Positions 34,480-43,459 of a stretch of 64,000 bases of DNA are shown one piece after another (positions within the stretch are counted from its first letter, which is position 1; the number at the start of each line of letters is the position of its first letter). A model generated the notes under the pieces. The model was given only the letters and a program-made list of their open reading frames with translations, did no database searches and was not told where the DNA came from. The DNA comes from CALAGB01 sp963789565 (GTDB lineage Bacteria; Chloroflexota; Chloroflexia; Thermomicrobiales; Thermomicrobiaceae). The DNA lies in the NCBI GenBank assembly GCA_963789565.1, contig CAWBKX010000002.1, positions 2,356,001 to 2,420,000 on the forward strand, given 5' to 3'. The translations under genes were made by a program, and so were the position numbers.

Positions 34480-36594
34480 TTAAAGCGGCAATCGCGCCAT
34501 CACGACCGTACCGCCCTCTGCTCGACTAACGATCGAGTACGTCCCACCCAGTTCCTCGGCACGTTCCCGCATCGAGATCAGACCGACGCCCGCACGACGA
34601 TCCGTCGGAATGCCACGACCGTCGTCACTGATCGTCAGGGTCAGACACTCGTCGACGCCGATCGCGATGGTGCACGTTGTCGCCTGGGTGTGTCGAACGA
34701 CGTTGGTAATCGCCTCCTGTGAGATGCGAAAAACCGCGACTTCGACGGCTGCCGCGAGAGACGGGAGTGACGCTGGCGACTCGACAGTGACGATGAGTCC
34801 CCTTCCGGCATACTGGGCGGCGAGATCCCGCAGTGTTCCCACCAGGCCGAGGTCGTCCAGCGCGGGCGGCCGAAGCTCGTAGACGACGCGACGGATTTCG
34901 CCCACCGCTGCTTGCGACTGCGCCTTCGCGTCTCGCAGCAGGGCGGACGCGCCGTTTGGGTCACGCTCGATCAATAGTCGGGCGGCGTCGATGGTGAGCG
35001 CCTGACTTGCCAGCGTGGGACCAAGCCCGTCGTGCAGGTCGCGTCGCAACCGCCTGCGTTCCTCCTCGCGTCCGGTAACGAGGCGTATGCGAGCTTGATG
35101 GAGATCATGCGTGAGCTGGACGGAATGCACGACCATTCCCGCCTGGCGAGCCAGGTCGTTCAATAAACGGCGGTCGGCCGGTGCGAGCGTGGTCTCGCCG
35201 GGACGTGGGGCCAATCGCAGCTCGCCGACCTGCTCACCTTGATGCATCAGCGGCACGGTCTCGAGTGTTGTGGGTGGCTGAATTCCGCGCTCGGCAGCGA
35301 CTGAGGATGCATCGCCTTGATTAAGTGCAATCGCGACGTAAGGTAGTTTCAACGCGCTGGCAACTGTCTCGACGATCGTCGGCAAGACGGCGTCTGGAGC
35401 CAGAACCCCTTCGAGCCGTCGCCCGAGACCCGCCACCACGGCATAGGGCTCATCACGTTGTCCCCAGAGCATGCGGTTTGCGCCCCGCTGCAGGCGCTCG
35501 CGCAACGGTTGGAACATGACCGCCACCAGGGCTGTCGCGAGAATCGAAATTACGAGGTTCCCGCCGGTTCGGAACAATGCTCCAAGGTAACCGACGACAA
35601 GAACGTACATGCCAACCACACTGATGGTCAGGCCGCCGTAGACGAGGGCGCGGTTGATGACCAGATCGAGGTCGAACAGGCGGTATTTCAGTACCGCGAT
35701 CGCCAATGCCACTGCCACAGAGATGCTGGCCAGGGCCGAGACCACCTCGAAGATGGGCCAGATGATGTCGGCACTGGGTGGTGGCACGTCCTTGAACCCG
35801 CCGGTCACGCCGAGCACGATGTTACCGCCGACGAAGGTAACGAGAAGGAGACCCAACCCGATGATGAACCACTTCACTTGCTGTCGCTGAATCGGACCCG
35901 AAATTCGCCGGTACCGATAGACCTGGGCAAAGATCGCCGAGGCAATCAGCAACAAAGGCAGTGCGATTGCTTGCCAGCCGCTGTCCGAATCAAGCGAGCG
36001 CTTGACGAAGAACGTCCATCCCAGGGAACTCGCTAGGTAGACCGCAGGGATGATCGTCCAGCGAGGTGTGAAGCGACCGTCTGGGAAGACATAGAAGATG
36101 ATTAACAGCGACAACGGGAAACACAACGTGACGAGCAATCCGAGCATTGCTCGTACCGGATGGGTCGAGATCATGTCAAAGAGATTGGGTGGAAAATTCG
36201 CCGCTGAACCGGCCATAAGAAAGAGTGCGACGATAAACGCGATGAGTTCACGTGAACGCCAGATGAGCAACGATGCCACGCCAAGAAAGACGAGGATACG
36301 GAGGAGTTCGATAGTTCCAAACGCGACGAACTTGAAGAGATCCGCTCCGCCATTGGTGAGCGCGGTCTGGGCATCGACCGGATCACCGACCGCCGCCAGC
36401 CAGAGTCCGTTGGCGCTCCGCACCGAATCGACTGACGTCATCACGATCAACCAGACGGCTATCGAAGCGAATGCAAGGAAGGCCAGCCTCGCTCCGGTTA
36501 GCCAGTTCCCATGGAGAACCACAGCCGGGCGAGCATCCCGCTGCTCCGCCGCGACTGTGGTTCGTGTCGCTTCAAGTGGGTAAACGATCCGCAT
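34480..36594 (-). CDS. NarL-type membrane sensor histidine kinase with GAF domain
   Basis: Large sensor kinase of 704 aa. The first half (to about residue 360) holds about ten hydrophobic helices, an unusual multi-pass sensor. A GAF-like domain follows (about 380-510), then the HisKA_3 box EERRRLRRDLHDGLGP with the phospho-His, and a HATPase_c domain with SQEAITNVVRHTQA (N box) and DDGRGIPTD (G box). It is coupled to the response-regulator gene downstream. The stimulus cannot be read from sequence; membrane or redox signals are possible. Confidence 0.9.
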   Translation of the reverse strand: MRIVYPLEATRTTVAAEQRDARPAVVLHGNWLTGARLAFLAFASIAVWLIVMTSVDSVRSANGLWLAAVGDPVDAQTALTNGGADLFKFVAFGTIELLRILVFLGVASLLIWRSRELIAFIVALFLMAGSAANFPPNLFDMISTHPVRAMLGLLVTLCFPLSLLIIFYVFPDGRFTPRWTIIPAVYLASSLGWTFFVKRSLDSDSGWQAIALPLLLIASAIFAQVYRYRRISGPIQRQQVKWFIIGLGLLLVTFVGGNIVLGVTGGFKDVPPPSADIIWPIFEVVSALASISVAVALAIAVLKYRLFDLDLVINRALVYGGLTISVVGMYVLVVGYLGALFRTGGNLVISILATALVAVMFQPLRERLQRGANRMLWGQRDEPYAVVAGLGRRLEGVLAPDAVLPTIVETVASALKLPYVAIALNQGDASSVAAERGIQPPTTLETVPLMHQGEQVGELRLAPRPGETTLAPADRRLLNDLARQAGMVVHSVQLTHDLHQARIRLVTGREEERRRLRRDLHDGLGPTLASQALTIDAARLLIERDPNGASALLRDAKAQSQAAVGEIRRVVYELRPPALDDLGLVGTLRDLAAQYAGRGLIVTVESPASLPSLAAAVEVAVFRISQEAITNVVRHTQATTCTIAIGVDECLTLTISDDGRGIPTDRRAGVGLISMRERAEELGGTYSIVSRAEGGTVVMARLPL

Positions 36595-36652
36595 GCTACC
36601 TGGCCCACTTTCATTCGCGCTTGGAGTTCGAGCATTTTATGCCAGTTAGCCC

Positions 36653-36685
36653 GTCCTGACGAGTGACCGCGTCGCTCGTCAGGAC
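36653..36685. terminator. Perfect 11-bp-arm hairpin between two minus-strand genes
   Basis: GTCCTGACGAG and CTCGTCAGGAC around an 11-base loop, just after the stop of the small membrane-protein gene (minus) and before the kinase start. It likely ends the transcript of the former. No T run is seen. Confidence 0.65.
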
Positions 36686-36695
36686 GTCTGTGAGA

Positions 36696-37076
36696 TTAGA
36701 CGTAGGCACGCCGCGAGCTTTGCCGCGTGAGAAGGACGAGTACGACCACACCCACGATCGCGTTGACCAACATCAGCACGACGGAAGCGGCGCCGTTGGT
36801 GTCGAGCATACTTCCCGCGCCCAAGAGCGTATCGATCGCCACGGCCGCAAAGGCAATGTACATTCCCCACTTGCGGCAATTCCAGAGGCCCGCCACGCCG
36901 ATGAGCTTGATGGTCGCCAGTACTGTGGCGATGGCGACGAATACGGCGTCGAACCCGTCCATGGAGACGATCACGGTTGGAGCGGTGAGCGCGAGGAGCA
37001 AGAGGATCAACCCGATCGCCGCAGTGACGGACGTTGGGCGTCCAATGCTGGTGGAAGGCGCGGAAATCGAAGACAT
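36696..37076 (-). CDS. Small hypothetical four-helix membrane protein
   Basis: Unrecognised membrane protein of 126 aa with four hydrophobic helices (about residues 20-38, 43-65, 70-88 and 97-117). NCRKWGMYIAF sits between helices 2 and 3. AAAGGAG lies 8 bases before the ATG. It may sense or stabilise the membrane, but nothing specific can be said. It is upstream of the sensor kinase on the same strand, separated by a hairpin. Confidence 0.65.
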   Translation of the reverse strand: MSSISAPSTSIGRPTSVTAAIGLILLLLALTAPTVIVSMDGFDAVFVAIATVLATIKLIGVAGLWNCRKWGMYIAFAAVAIDTLLGAGSMLDTNGAASVVLMLVNAIVGVVVLVLLTRQSSRRAYV

Positions 37077-37376
37077 TGGCTGACTCCTTTCGGATCAAAC
37101 GGCTTGTCATCATTGGTTCTGCTGACGGATCCGTGTATTCAGACTAATGGGCATGAAATCCCAACGGCTAGAGACGCGCATCACGAATCAGTAAGGACGG
37201 GTTGTCCCAAGAGGCATCCGAGAGAAATCACAAGAGTCCTTTTTGTGCGTCGTGAGCGGTCGCATTGCGTCCCGATCGACCCGGCGCTAGCATGGAACCT
37301 GCGCACCTCATCGATGTGTCCTCTCATGAACGACGATCCCTCCGGTCAGTCGGTATTCAGGAAGGCGGGTTTCTCA
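37077..37376. other. Divergent intergenic region
   Basis: About 300 bases between a small membrane protein (minus) and the aldo/keto reductase (plus). In-frame codons for the reductase extend into it with a possible ATG at 37326. I see no other gene. Confidence 0.4.
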
Positions 37377-38252
37377 ATGCAGCAACGACGTTTGGGCAGG
37401 ATTGGCCACATGGATTCCGTGCTGATCTTTGGCGCCGCCGCACTGAGCGACGTGACGCAGGATGAAGCCGATTCCACCATCGAATTCGCCCTCGAGTCAG
37501 GCATCAACCACTTTGACGTGGCGCGCAGCTATGGCGACGCTGAGCTTCGGCTTGGACCATGGATGCCGAAGATCCGCGACCAGATCTTCCTCTCCACCAA
37601 AACCGGTAAGCGGGACAAAGAATCAGCCTGGGCCGAGATCAACGAATCGCTGGAGCGACTGCAGACCGATCACGTTGACCTGATTCAGCATCACGCGGTC
37701 GGTGATCTGGAGCAGCTTGACCTGCTGACTGCACCCGGTGGCGCGCTGGAGGCGACCATTCAGGCGCAAGAGCAGGGGATGGTTCGGCATATCGGCATCA
37801 CCGGGCACGGACATCAGGCGCCGCGAACTCATCGCGAGGCGCTCAAGCGGTTTCCGTTCGAGACCGTCCTCACACCGCTCAACTACATCCTCTATCAGGA
37901 CGAAGCCTATCGTCTGGATCTGGAAGCACTCACCTCGGAGACCAAACGGCAAGACGCCGGATTGATGGTGATCAAAGCCATCGCCCAACGCCCCTGGCCC
38001 GAAGGGGCGCCACGCAGCTACGACACCTGGTACGAGCCATTCGATCGCCAGGAGTTCATCAACGCCGCCGTCGCCTTCATCCTCTCCTTTCCTGAAGTGA
38101 CAGGCCTTGCAACCGCGGGCGATATCCATCTGCTGCCGCTGATCGTCGAGGCGGAGAAGCACGCCGACTCTATGACGTCGGAGCAGGTAGAGCAGGTCAT
38201 GGCGCGCGTGCACGAGTACGTCTCGCCCTTCGCGGCGGGCGGTCCGGGCTGA
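37377..38252 (+). CDS. Aldo/keto-reductase family protein
   Basis: TIM-barrel NAD(P)H-dependent oxidoreductase of 291 aa. RLGRIGHMDSVLIFGAAAL is the first barrel strand, NHFDVARSYGDAELRLG supplies the catalytic Asp and Tyr, STKTGKRDKE the Lys, and DLIQHHAVGD the His. The C-terminal part is shorter and divergent, with RPWPEGAPRSYDTWYEPF as in the ferredoxin-type subgroup without clusters. ATG 37377 is preferred; ATG 37326 is possible. Physiological substrate unknown. Confidence 0.82.
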   Translation: MQQRRLGRIGHMDSVLIFGAAALSDVTQDEADSTIEFALESGINHFDVARSYGDAELRLGPWMPKIRDQIFLSTKTGKRDKESAWAEINESLERLQTDHVDLIQHHAVGDLEQLDLLTAPGGALEATIQAQEQGMVRHIGITGHGHQAPRTHREALKRFPFETVLTPLNYILYQDEAYRLDLEALTSETKRQDAGLMVIKAIAQRPWPEGAPRSYDTWYEPFDRQEFINAAVAFILSFPEVTGLATAGDIHLLPLIVEAEKHADSMTSEQVEQVMARVHEYVSPFAAGGPG

Positions 38253-38282
38253 CCTCGAGATACGAAGCGAGAGTTGGGATTC

Positions 38283-38303
38283 GGGAGCACACCAGGTGCT
38301 CCC
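38283..38303. repeat. GGGAGCAC-ACCAG-GTGCTCCC hairpin, copy A
   Basis: Perfect 8-bp arms with a 5-base ACCAG loop, in the gap between the reductase and arylsulfotransferase-like genes. A second copy follows 52 bases later. Confidence 0.85.
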
Positions 38304-38334
38304 CAACAATATGCGCCAGATTGTGATTCTGTAG

Positions 38335-38355
38335 GGGAGCACACCAGGTGCTCCC
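38335..38355. repeat. GGGAGCAC-ACCAG-GTGCTCCC hairpin, copy B
   Basis: Same 21 bases as copy A, including the ACCAG loop, in the same orientation. The spacing and identity suggest a duplicated REP-type element. Confidence 0.85.
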
Positions 38356-38394
38356 GCCTCATGTCTTTGGTGCCTTATAGGAAGGGTGGGCCAC

Positions 38395-39498
38395 GTGGCG
38401 TCGGTCGAGCAGATCAAAGGGAAGCGTGCTGGCGTTGGACTACGGGCCTACGATCCCGAGCGCGCCTTCCCAGGGTTCACCCTGTTCGCGCCACTCACCG
38501 GCGGCGGCAAGGTCTACCTGATCGACATGCAGGGAGAGATCGCTCACACCTGGTCGATGCCCTATTCGCCCGGCCTGTATGGCTATTTCACCGCAAGCGG
38601 CACGCTTCTCTACAACGGCAAAGTGCCGGACGATTCGGAGCGCTTCATCGCCGACAAAGGCTGGAAGGGTGGTGCCATCCTCGAGGCCACCTGGGGCGGC
38701 GAGATCCTGTGGGAGTTGCGCCAGCCGGACCATCATCACGATGGGATTCTGCTGCGCAACGGCAACATCCTATTTCTCTGTCTGGGTGGGATTCCCGAAG
38801 CGATCCTGAACGAACTCCGCAAAAAGTATCCAGATCGCACAGCTGACGGCCCCATGTACGCGGACTACTTGGTCGAGATGACCAAGACGGGCAATATCGT
38901 CTGGGAGTGGCGTTCCTGGGAACACCTCGATCCGCGGGTCGACGCGCCGATGTGGCCGCGTGAAGATCTCGCAGAGTGGACCCACGGCAACACGGTGGCC
39001 GAGATGCCGAGCGGGGACATCCTGATGAGCTTCCGGGATCTCTCGACCATCGCCATCGTCGACCGCACCACCGGCGATTTCTCCTGGCGCTATGGCGCAC
39101 CGCTTCTGGCTCAACAACACGCGCCCGCGCCGCTGGAGAACGGCCACATCCTGGTCTTCGACAACGGCACGCGCCGCCCCGATGCCTTCATGCCCTACTC
39201 CCGCGTGCTGGAGATCGACCCGGCTACGGATGAGGTAGTCTGGAGCTATGAGGAGACACAGAACGTCGATTTCTTCGCGCCGCACCTCTCAAGCGCGCAG
39301 CGCCTTCCCAACGGCAACACGCTCATCTGCGAAGGGACGTTCGGCCGGTTGTTCGAGGTGACGTCCAAGGGGGAAACCGTGTGGGAGTACGTCAACCCGT
39401 TCTTCGCCTCTCCTCCTGGCAAACCGGACAAGCCGGTGCGCAATGCCGTCTTCCGTGCCTACCGCTACAGCGCCGAGGAGATCGCGAGGATGCGCTGA
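38395..39498 (+). CDS. Arylsulfotransferase-like beta-propeller protein
   Basis: Protein of 367 aa in the arylsulfotransferase (ASST/PQQ-propeller-like) family. Repeating blades such as GKVYLIDMQGEIAHTW, GEILWELRQPDHHHDG and GNIVWEWRSWEHL each end in a Trp-rich strand. The family's catalytic His region corresponds to DHHHDGILLRNGN and WTHGNTVAEMPSGD. No signal peptide is visible, unlike many ASSTs, so it may be cytoplasmic. GTG 38395 has GGAAGGG about 9 bases before; a GTG 3 codons earlier is an alternative. Real sulfuryl transfer is inferred from the family only. Confidence 0.8.
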   Translation: MASVEQIKGKRAGVGLRAYDPERAFPGFTLFAPLTGGGKVYLIDMQGEIAHTWSMPYSPGLYGYFTASGTLLYNGKVPDDSERFIADKGWKGGAILEATWGGEILWELRQPDHHHDGILLRNGNILFLCLGGIPEAILNELRKKYPDRTADGPMYADYLVEMTKTGNIVWEWRSWEHLDPRVDAPMWPREDLAEWTHGNTVAEMPSGDILMSFRDLSTIAIVDRTTGDFSWRYGAPLLAQQHAPAPLENGHILVFDNGTRRPDAFMPYSRVLEIDPATDEVVWSYEETQNVDFFAPHLSSAQRLPNGNTLICEGTFGRLFEVTSKGETVWEYVNPFFASPPGKPDKPVRNAVFRAYRYSAEEIARMR

Positions 39499-39600
39499 GG
39501 CTCGGCCATCGACTACGCGGTTGCGTTCGCCTTCCACGTCCCCCATGATTCAGTTGCATTTTCGCAAGGATGGACCCAGATTCCGAAGGGATACCGCGAA

Positions 39601-40473
39601 TTGAAAGAGGTCGTCCTACCTGATTCCACACTTCCGCTCGATACCGCAACGTTCCTTGCATGTTTGGCGTCGGTCCTCGAGCTACCGTTTGAGCGGCTGC
39701 CGCCCCCTGCGTTGAATGAAGACCCGGCTACCGGCTGGACGGTATCGCGTTGGCTCGGCGGACTCGGACTGGGGCTGGCCCGGCTGGCCGATCCTGCGAC
39801 CTTCGCCTGGGCGGGCCCCTGGATCGCGCGTGTCCGCTCGCCTGATTCAGGCGACAGGCGAACCGTCGTCATGTACGGGGTTCCTTCGGCTTTGCTCTGG
39901 GATCCCGCCCAAGTTGGCCCGATCGAGAACGATTGGATCGAAGACGGGTTCATCGTCGCGGCAGCCGACGTCGCACTCGCGCTACCGCCACGTCCAGCGG
40001 CGCCATTGACGTCGGGCGTGGTTGAATCGATCTGGGTGGCGCCGTCCAAGGGAGAGCCGGCCAGCGGCCTGGCGTCGGTTCAAGCCATCGCCGGGCAGGG
40101 GCTGGAGAGCGATCGGCATGTGCTCGGTTCTGGGACGTTCCCGTCAGGATTGCCAGGGAGCGCGCTGACGCTGATTGAAGCTGAAGTGTGCGAGTCGTTC
40201 GATCCACCGCTTGAGCCAGGCGTCCACCGTCGCAACATCGTGACACGCGGCATCGATCTCAATGGCCTGGTCGGGCGTGAGTTCATGCTTGGTGAGGTCC
40301 GTTGCCGTGGCATGCGACTCTGCGAGCCCTGTAGAGTCATTCAGCAGTATGCTGGACGGCCGATCCTGCGATCCCTCGTGCATCGAGGCGGGTTGCGTGC
40401 TGACATCCTCGAAAGTGGAGTGATTCATGCCGGTGATAGCGTAGTTCCCACAACCACTACCATCAAACTCTGA
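39601..40473 (+). CDS. MOSC-domain protein with an uncharacterised N-terminal domain
   Basis: Protein of 290 aa. The last 150 residues are a MOSC domain (molybdenum cofactor sulfurase C-terminal), with GLASVQAIAGQGLESDRH, HRRNIVTRGIDLNGLVG and the cluster-like CRGMRLCEPC, the Cys that may carry sulfur or bind Moco. The first 130 residues are an unrecognised domain (FLACLASVLELPFERLP and GWTVSRWLGGLG). The start is TTG, with GAAGGGATA about 9 bases before; the frame is open further upstream to 39499 but has no start codon. Likely a Moco-linked sulfur or reductase partner. Confidence 0.8.
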   Translation: MKEVVLPDSTLPLDTATFLACLASVLELPFERLPPPALNEDPATGWTVSRWLGGLGLGLARLADPATFAWAGPWIARVRSPDSGDRRTVVMYGVPSALLWDPAQVGPIENDWIEDGFIVAAADVALALPPRPAAPLTSGVVESIWVAPSKGEPASGLASVQAIAGQGLESDRHVLGSGTFPSGLPGSALTLIEAEVCESFDPPLEPGVHRRNIVTRGIDLNGLVGREFMLGEVRCRGMRLCEPCRVIQQYAGRPILRSLVHRGGLRADILESGVIHAGDSVVPTTTTIKL

Positions 40474-40629
40474 TCGGAGCCTTTCGCGGGGTTGCTCCCA
40501 CGATTTGGCGCTGCGAATTCGTCTTGCCCGTACGTGGGCAGGCGTGCTCTTTTCGCCATGCTCCGATTCTCGAAATCGTCATCAACATCCGAGCTTTCAC
40601 CGGCTCGCGAATCACAACATGGAGAGACA

Positions 40630-41163
40630 ATGAGTCTTGAACACATGCGTTTGCTCTATCAATACAATCGGTGGGCGAACGCACGCACCCTCGATCAAGC
40701 AGAAAACCTGACACCAGAACAGTTGCATGCGCCGATCAACGGCGGCTCCTGGAGCGTCCGTGACACGCTGGTGCACCTGATGGAGACGGAGTTCTTCTGG
40801 TCGGGTCTCATCTGGCCCGGCAAGGCCATCGATATAGACTGGGAGCCCTTCGAGTTCCATTTTGTCGACTACGCGGACGTGCCCGCCATCCGAGCGCGTT
40901 GGGCCGAGATCGAATTGGACCTGGTCGACTTCATGGACGGGCTAACACCGGAAGGTGAGTGGAGCCTCGAGCGTGTCATCGAGTGGACTGATGGCGGACC
41001 GGTGCTTCGCAGGTCGCTCTGGCTGTCGATGCTGGACGTCTTTATCCACGCCACGCAGCATCGGAGCGAGGTCGCCATAGCGCTGTCCCAATTTGGGCAT
41101 TCTCCTGGCGAGCTCGATCTGTCGCGTTACGTTCGAGAGCACGAGCCCGAGACGGCTGCCTAA
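40630..41163 (+). CDS. DinB-fold metal-dependent protein
   Basis: Four-helix DinB-family protein of 177 aa. MRLLYQYNRWANARTL is the typical first helix, VRDTLVHLMETEFFW carries the first metal His, and FIHATQHRSEVAI the H-x3-H pair. GGAGAG lies 3-8 bases before the ATG. Members include thiol-dependent transferases and DNA-damage-induced proteins; neither role is indicated here. Confidence 0.88.
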   Translation: MSLEHMRLLYQYNRWANARTLDQAENLTPEQLHAPINGGSWSVRDTLVHLMETEFFWSGLIWPGKAIDIDWEPFEFHFVDYADVPAIRARWAEIELDLVDFMDGLTPEGEWSLERVIEWTDGGPVLRRSLWLSMLDVFIHATQHRSEVAIALSQFGHSPGELDLSRYVREHEPETAA

Positions 41164-41243
41164 CATCGTCAAGTCGCGCGGTCGGAGTTGGTCTCCGGTC
41201 GCGCGCATCTCACACGATTCCATCAGCACGGTGAGGTAGGGGA

Positions 41244-42152
41244 ATGATGGCGATGAGCGGTTCTTCGGCAAATCCGTGGCAGAGCCAACTATTCCGCAGA
41301 GCGGAGCCGAAGCGGCTGTCGGGAATCCGGCGTGTGCTGGCGGTCGCCAGTGGCAAGGGAGGTGTCGGTAAGTCGACCGTCGCAGTCAATCTCTCGCTGG
41401 CGTTGGCGCACCTCGGCTATCGCGTTGGGTTGCTCGACGCCGACGTGCATGGACCCAACGTGCCGCTGATGCTTGGCGTGCGCCGGCGGGCTGAAGCGCG
41501 TGGATGGGAGGCCATCCTGCCTCTGGCCAGTCGCGATCCGAGCAATGCTCCGGCAGAGCGCATCCCCGCCCTGGCTCGCCACGGCATCAAAGTTATGTCG
41601 GTCGGGCTGCTCGTGGGCGACGAGCAAGCGGCGATGGTCGACAACGCTGCCTTCGTCGGTCGTCTGGTCTGCAATCTGCTGCAGATGGTGGAGTGGGGCG
41701 AATTGGACGTCCTGCTGATCGATCTCCCGCCCGGCACGGGCGAGCCGCAGGCGTCGTTGATTTCGGCCATCATTATCGACGGCGCTGCCATCGTCGTGAC
41801 TCCCCAGGATCTGGCGCTGCTCGATAGCACACGCGCTTTTCGCGCGTTTCAAGCGGGCGGAGTGCCGGTCCTTGGCGTGATCGAAAACATGAGCTATCTC
41901 CTCTGTCCTTCCTGCGGCGAGCGCATCCAGGTCTTCCATCGCAGTCAGACTCCGCGCGCTCTTTCACGGGGCGAAGTTCCGCTGCTGGCCGAGATCCCCA
42001 TCGAGCCGTCCATCTCCGAGGCGGCCGATACCGGTCGACCCCTCCTCGTCACCGATCCCGACGGCGCGCAGTCGAGAATCTTCCTCGAACTGGCGGCCGC
42101 CATCGCGGAGCGTCTGACACTTAATGGTGACGAGACGGACAGAACGGTGTAA
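41244..42152 (+). CDS. Mrp/ApbC-type iron-sulfur cluster carrier ATPase
   Basis: P-loop NTPase of 302 aa. The deviant Walker A is VASGKGGVGKSTVAVNL near residue 36, followed by GLLDADVHGPNVPLMLG, LLIDLPPGTGEPQ and the cluster-binding motif YLLCPSCGE (C-x2-C) near residue 215. It should hold and deliver [4Fe-4S] clusters as a dimer. No N-terminal DUF59 domain is present. The start is one of three close ATGs (41244, 41247, 41253). Confidence 0.92.
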   Translation: MMAMSGSSANPWQSQLFRRAEPKRLSGIRRVLAVASGKGGVGKSTVAVNLSLALAHLGYRVGLLDADVHGPNVPLMLGVRRRAEARGWEAILPLASRDPSNAPAERIPALARHGIKVMSVGLLVGDEQAAMVDNAAFVGRLVCNLLQMVEWGELDVLLIDLPPGTGEPQASLISAIIIDGAAIVVTPQDLALLDSTRAFRAFQAGGVPVLGVIENMSYLLCPSCGERIQVFHRSQTPRALSRGEVPLLAEIPIEPSISEAADTGRPLLVTDPDGAQSRIFLELAAAIAERLTLNGDETDRTV

Positions 42153-42232
42153 GGGGAAAATATTGAATTTGCCACTCATTCACGGGACCAACGTTTGGTT
42201 GTCACCCTGAGTAGGTGACCACAGTGAATATG

Positions 42233-42946
42233 TCATGTCGACTCGATCGTAGGTGTGCCCGCGTTCGGATAGAGCGTGGTCATCGTCTGTCGCGCATCGG
42301 TGGTGGTGAAGCGCCACTGCACCGTGGCGTGGTCGGCGTTGCGCCGTGCGGCCCAGGCGTCGACCTCCCCTTGGGTGGTGGCGAGATCTTCCAGATGGCG
42401 CCCGAGGCACTGCCGGGCCAAGACACTCCACTCGATCTCGATCATGTTGAGCCAACTGCCATGGGTGGGGGTGTAGTGCCACTCCAGCTTGCGGGCGATG
42501 CGGCGGGCCTCGGCGGGGGAGAAGGTGTCATAGAGCACGCCGGGATGGTGGGTGTTGACATTGTCGGCCACCAGCCGGATGCACACGGCGTCCGGGAAGT
42601 GCTCGTCGACCACCGTCGTGAGGAAGGTGGCGAAGTCCTGGGCCGTACGCCGGTCCTGGACGTGGATGGTGCGCCAGCCCGTCTGCGGCTGAAAGGCACC
42701 GAAGAGCGTGCAACTCCCCTGGCGCGTGTACTCATAGTCGTGGCGGGCGATCTGTCCCGGTCGCGCCGGGAGCGGAGCACGGGTCGGAGCGGTCAACGCC
42801 AGTGGATACTCGTCGATGCAGAGGACGGGGCGCTGGGGGTCGAAGGGCTCGGCATAGAGTTCGAGCAGGTCTTCCATGCGGGCCACGAAGAGCGAGCTCA
42901 CCGTGGGAATACACCATTGCTGCTTCTGCCAGGGCTTGAGTTCGTT
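42233..42946 (-). CDS. IS630 transposase, catalytic part (frame B)
   Basis: The second frame of the transposase, entered by a -1 shift at the A7 run (42945-42951) as ...LKKNELKPWQKQQW. It holds the DDE triad in the usual context: VLCIDEYPL (first Asp), RLVADNVNTHH (second Asp) and SWLNMIEIEWS (Glu). It lacks its own ribosome site, so it depends on frame A. All catalytic residues are present, so the element may be active if the shift occurs. Confidence 0.85.
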   Translation of the reverse strand, partial: NELKPWQKQQWCIPTVSSLFVARMEDLLELYAEPFDPQRPVLCIDEYPLALTAPTRAPLPARPGQIARHDYEYTRQGSCTLFGAFQPQTGWRTIHVQDRRTAQDFATFLTTVVDEHFPDAVCIRLVADNVNTHHPGVLYDTFSPAEARRIARKLEWHYTPTHGSWLNMIEIEWSVLARQCLGRHLEDLATTQGEVDAWAARRNADHATVQWRFTTTDARQTMTTLYPNAGTPTIEST

Positions 42947-43365
42947 TTTTTAAGCGTGCGTCGCACGGTCTCGTCGGAGATACTCCCCACCACGGCCAGT
43001 TCCACCAGACGATCGGCCAAGAGTTGCATGGTCCAGGTGGTGCGTCCAGCCGGCGGATCGCTGCAGGCCAGGGCCACGAGACGCGCCTCCTGGGGACCGC
43101 TCAGTTTGGCCGCCGCGCCGGGTCGCGGACGATCGACCAAGGCGGCGGTCACGCCCGCCTCAACCGCGCGTCGCCGCAGCCGAATGACGGTGCGCTCATG
43201 GACCCCGACCGCGGTGGCAATCTCCGGATCCCGCAATCCCCGGTCGGCGAGGAGCAGCACCCGGGCACGCTGGATGGTCCGCACCTTGGCTTCCCCGCGA
43301 CGCGTCATCGTCGTCAGGTCGCGTCGTTCCTCCGGCGTCAACTGCACACGATACATGGCTGGCAT
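42898..43365 (-). CDS. IS630 transposase, DNA-binding part (frame A)
   Basis: Helix-turn-helix part of the transposase, 155 aa as written. RVQLTPEERRDLTTM opens the protein, and EIATAVGVHERTVIRLRRR is the first helix-turn-helix, followed by a second one ending ISDETVRRTLKK. After this the frame runs out of family sequence, while the -1 frame continues it. GGGAGGGAG lies 4-5 bases before the ATG. Confidence 0.85.
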   Translation of the reverse strand: MPAMYRVQLTPEERRDLTTMTRRGEAKVRTIQRARVLLLADRGLRDPEIATAVGVHERTVIRLRRRAVEAGVTAALVDRPRPGAAAKLSGPQEARLVALACSDPPAGRTTWTMQLLADRLVELAVVGSISDETVRRTLKKTNSSPGRSSNGVFPR

Positions 43366-43459
43366 GGTGCTCCCTCCCATCGACACACACTCGTTGCGCT
43401 CCATCCAGCCTACTGGTACTGTGACTCTCTGGCAAATCCTCTGTGGCCGACTACTGAGC

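Larger units (their letters stand above)
42207..43459 (-). mobile_element. IS630-family insertion sequence
   Basis: About 1.25 kb element with a split DDE transposase on the minus strand. Imperfect terminal inverted repeats are visible: AGTAGGTGACCACAGTGAAT at 42210-42229 and the complement of 43436-43455 (AGTAGTCGGCCACAGAGGAT) match at 15 of 20 positions, and the match continues outward by a few bases. IS630 elements target TA, but I could not fix the exact ends or the TA duplication. It sits between mrp and a secreted-protein gene and breaks no recognisable gene. Confidence 0.75.
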
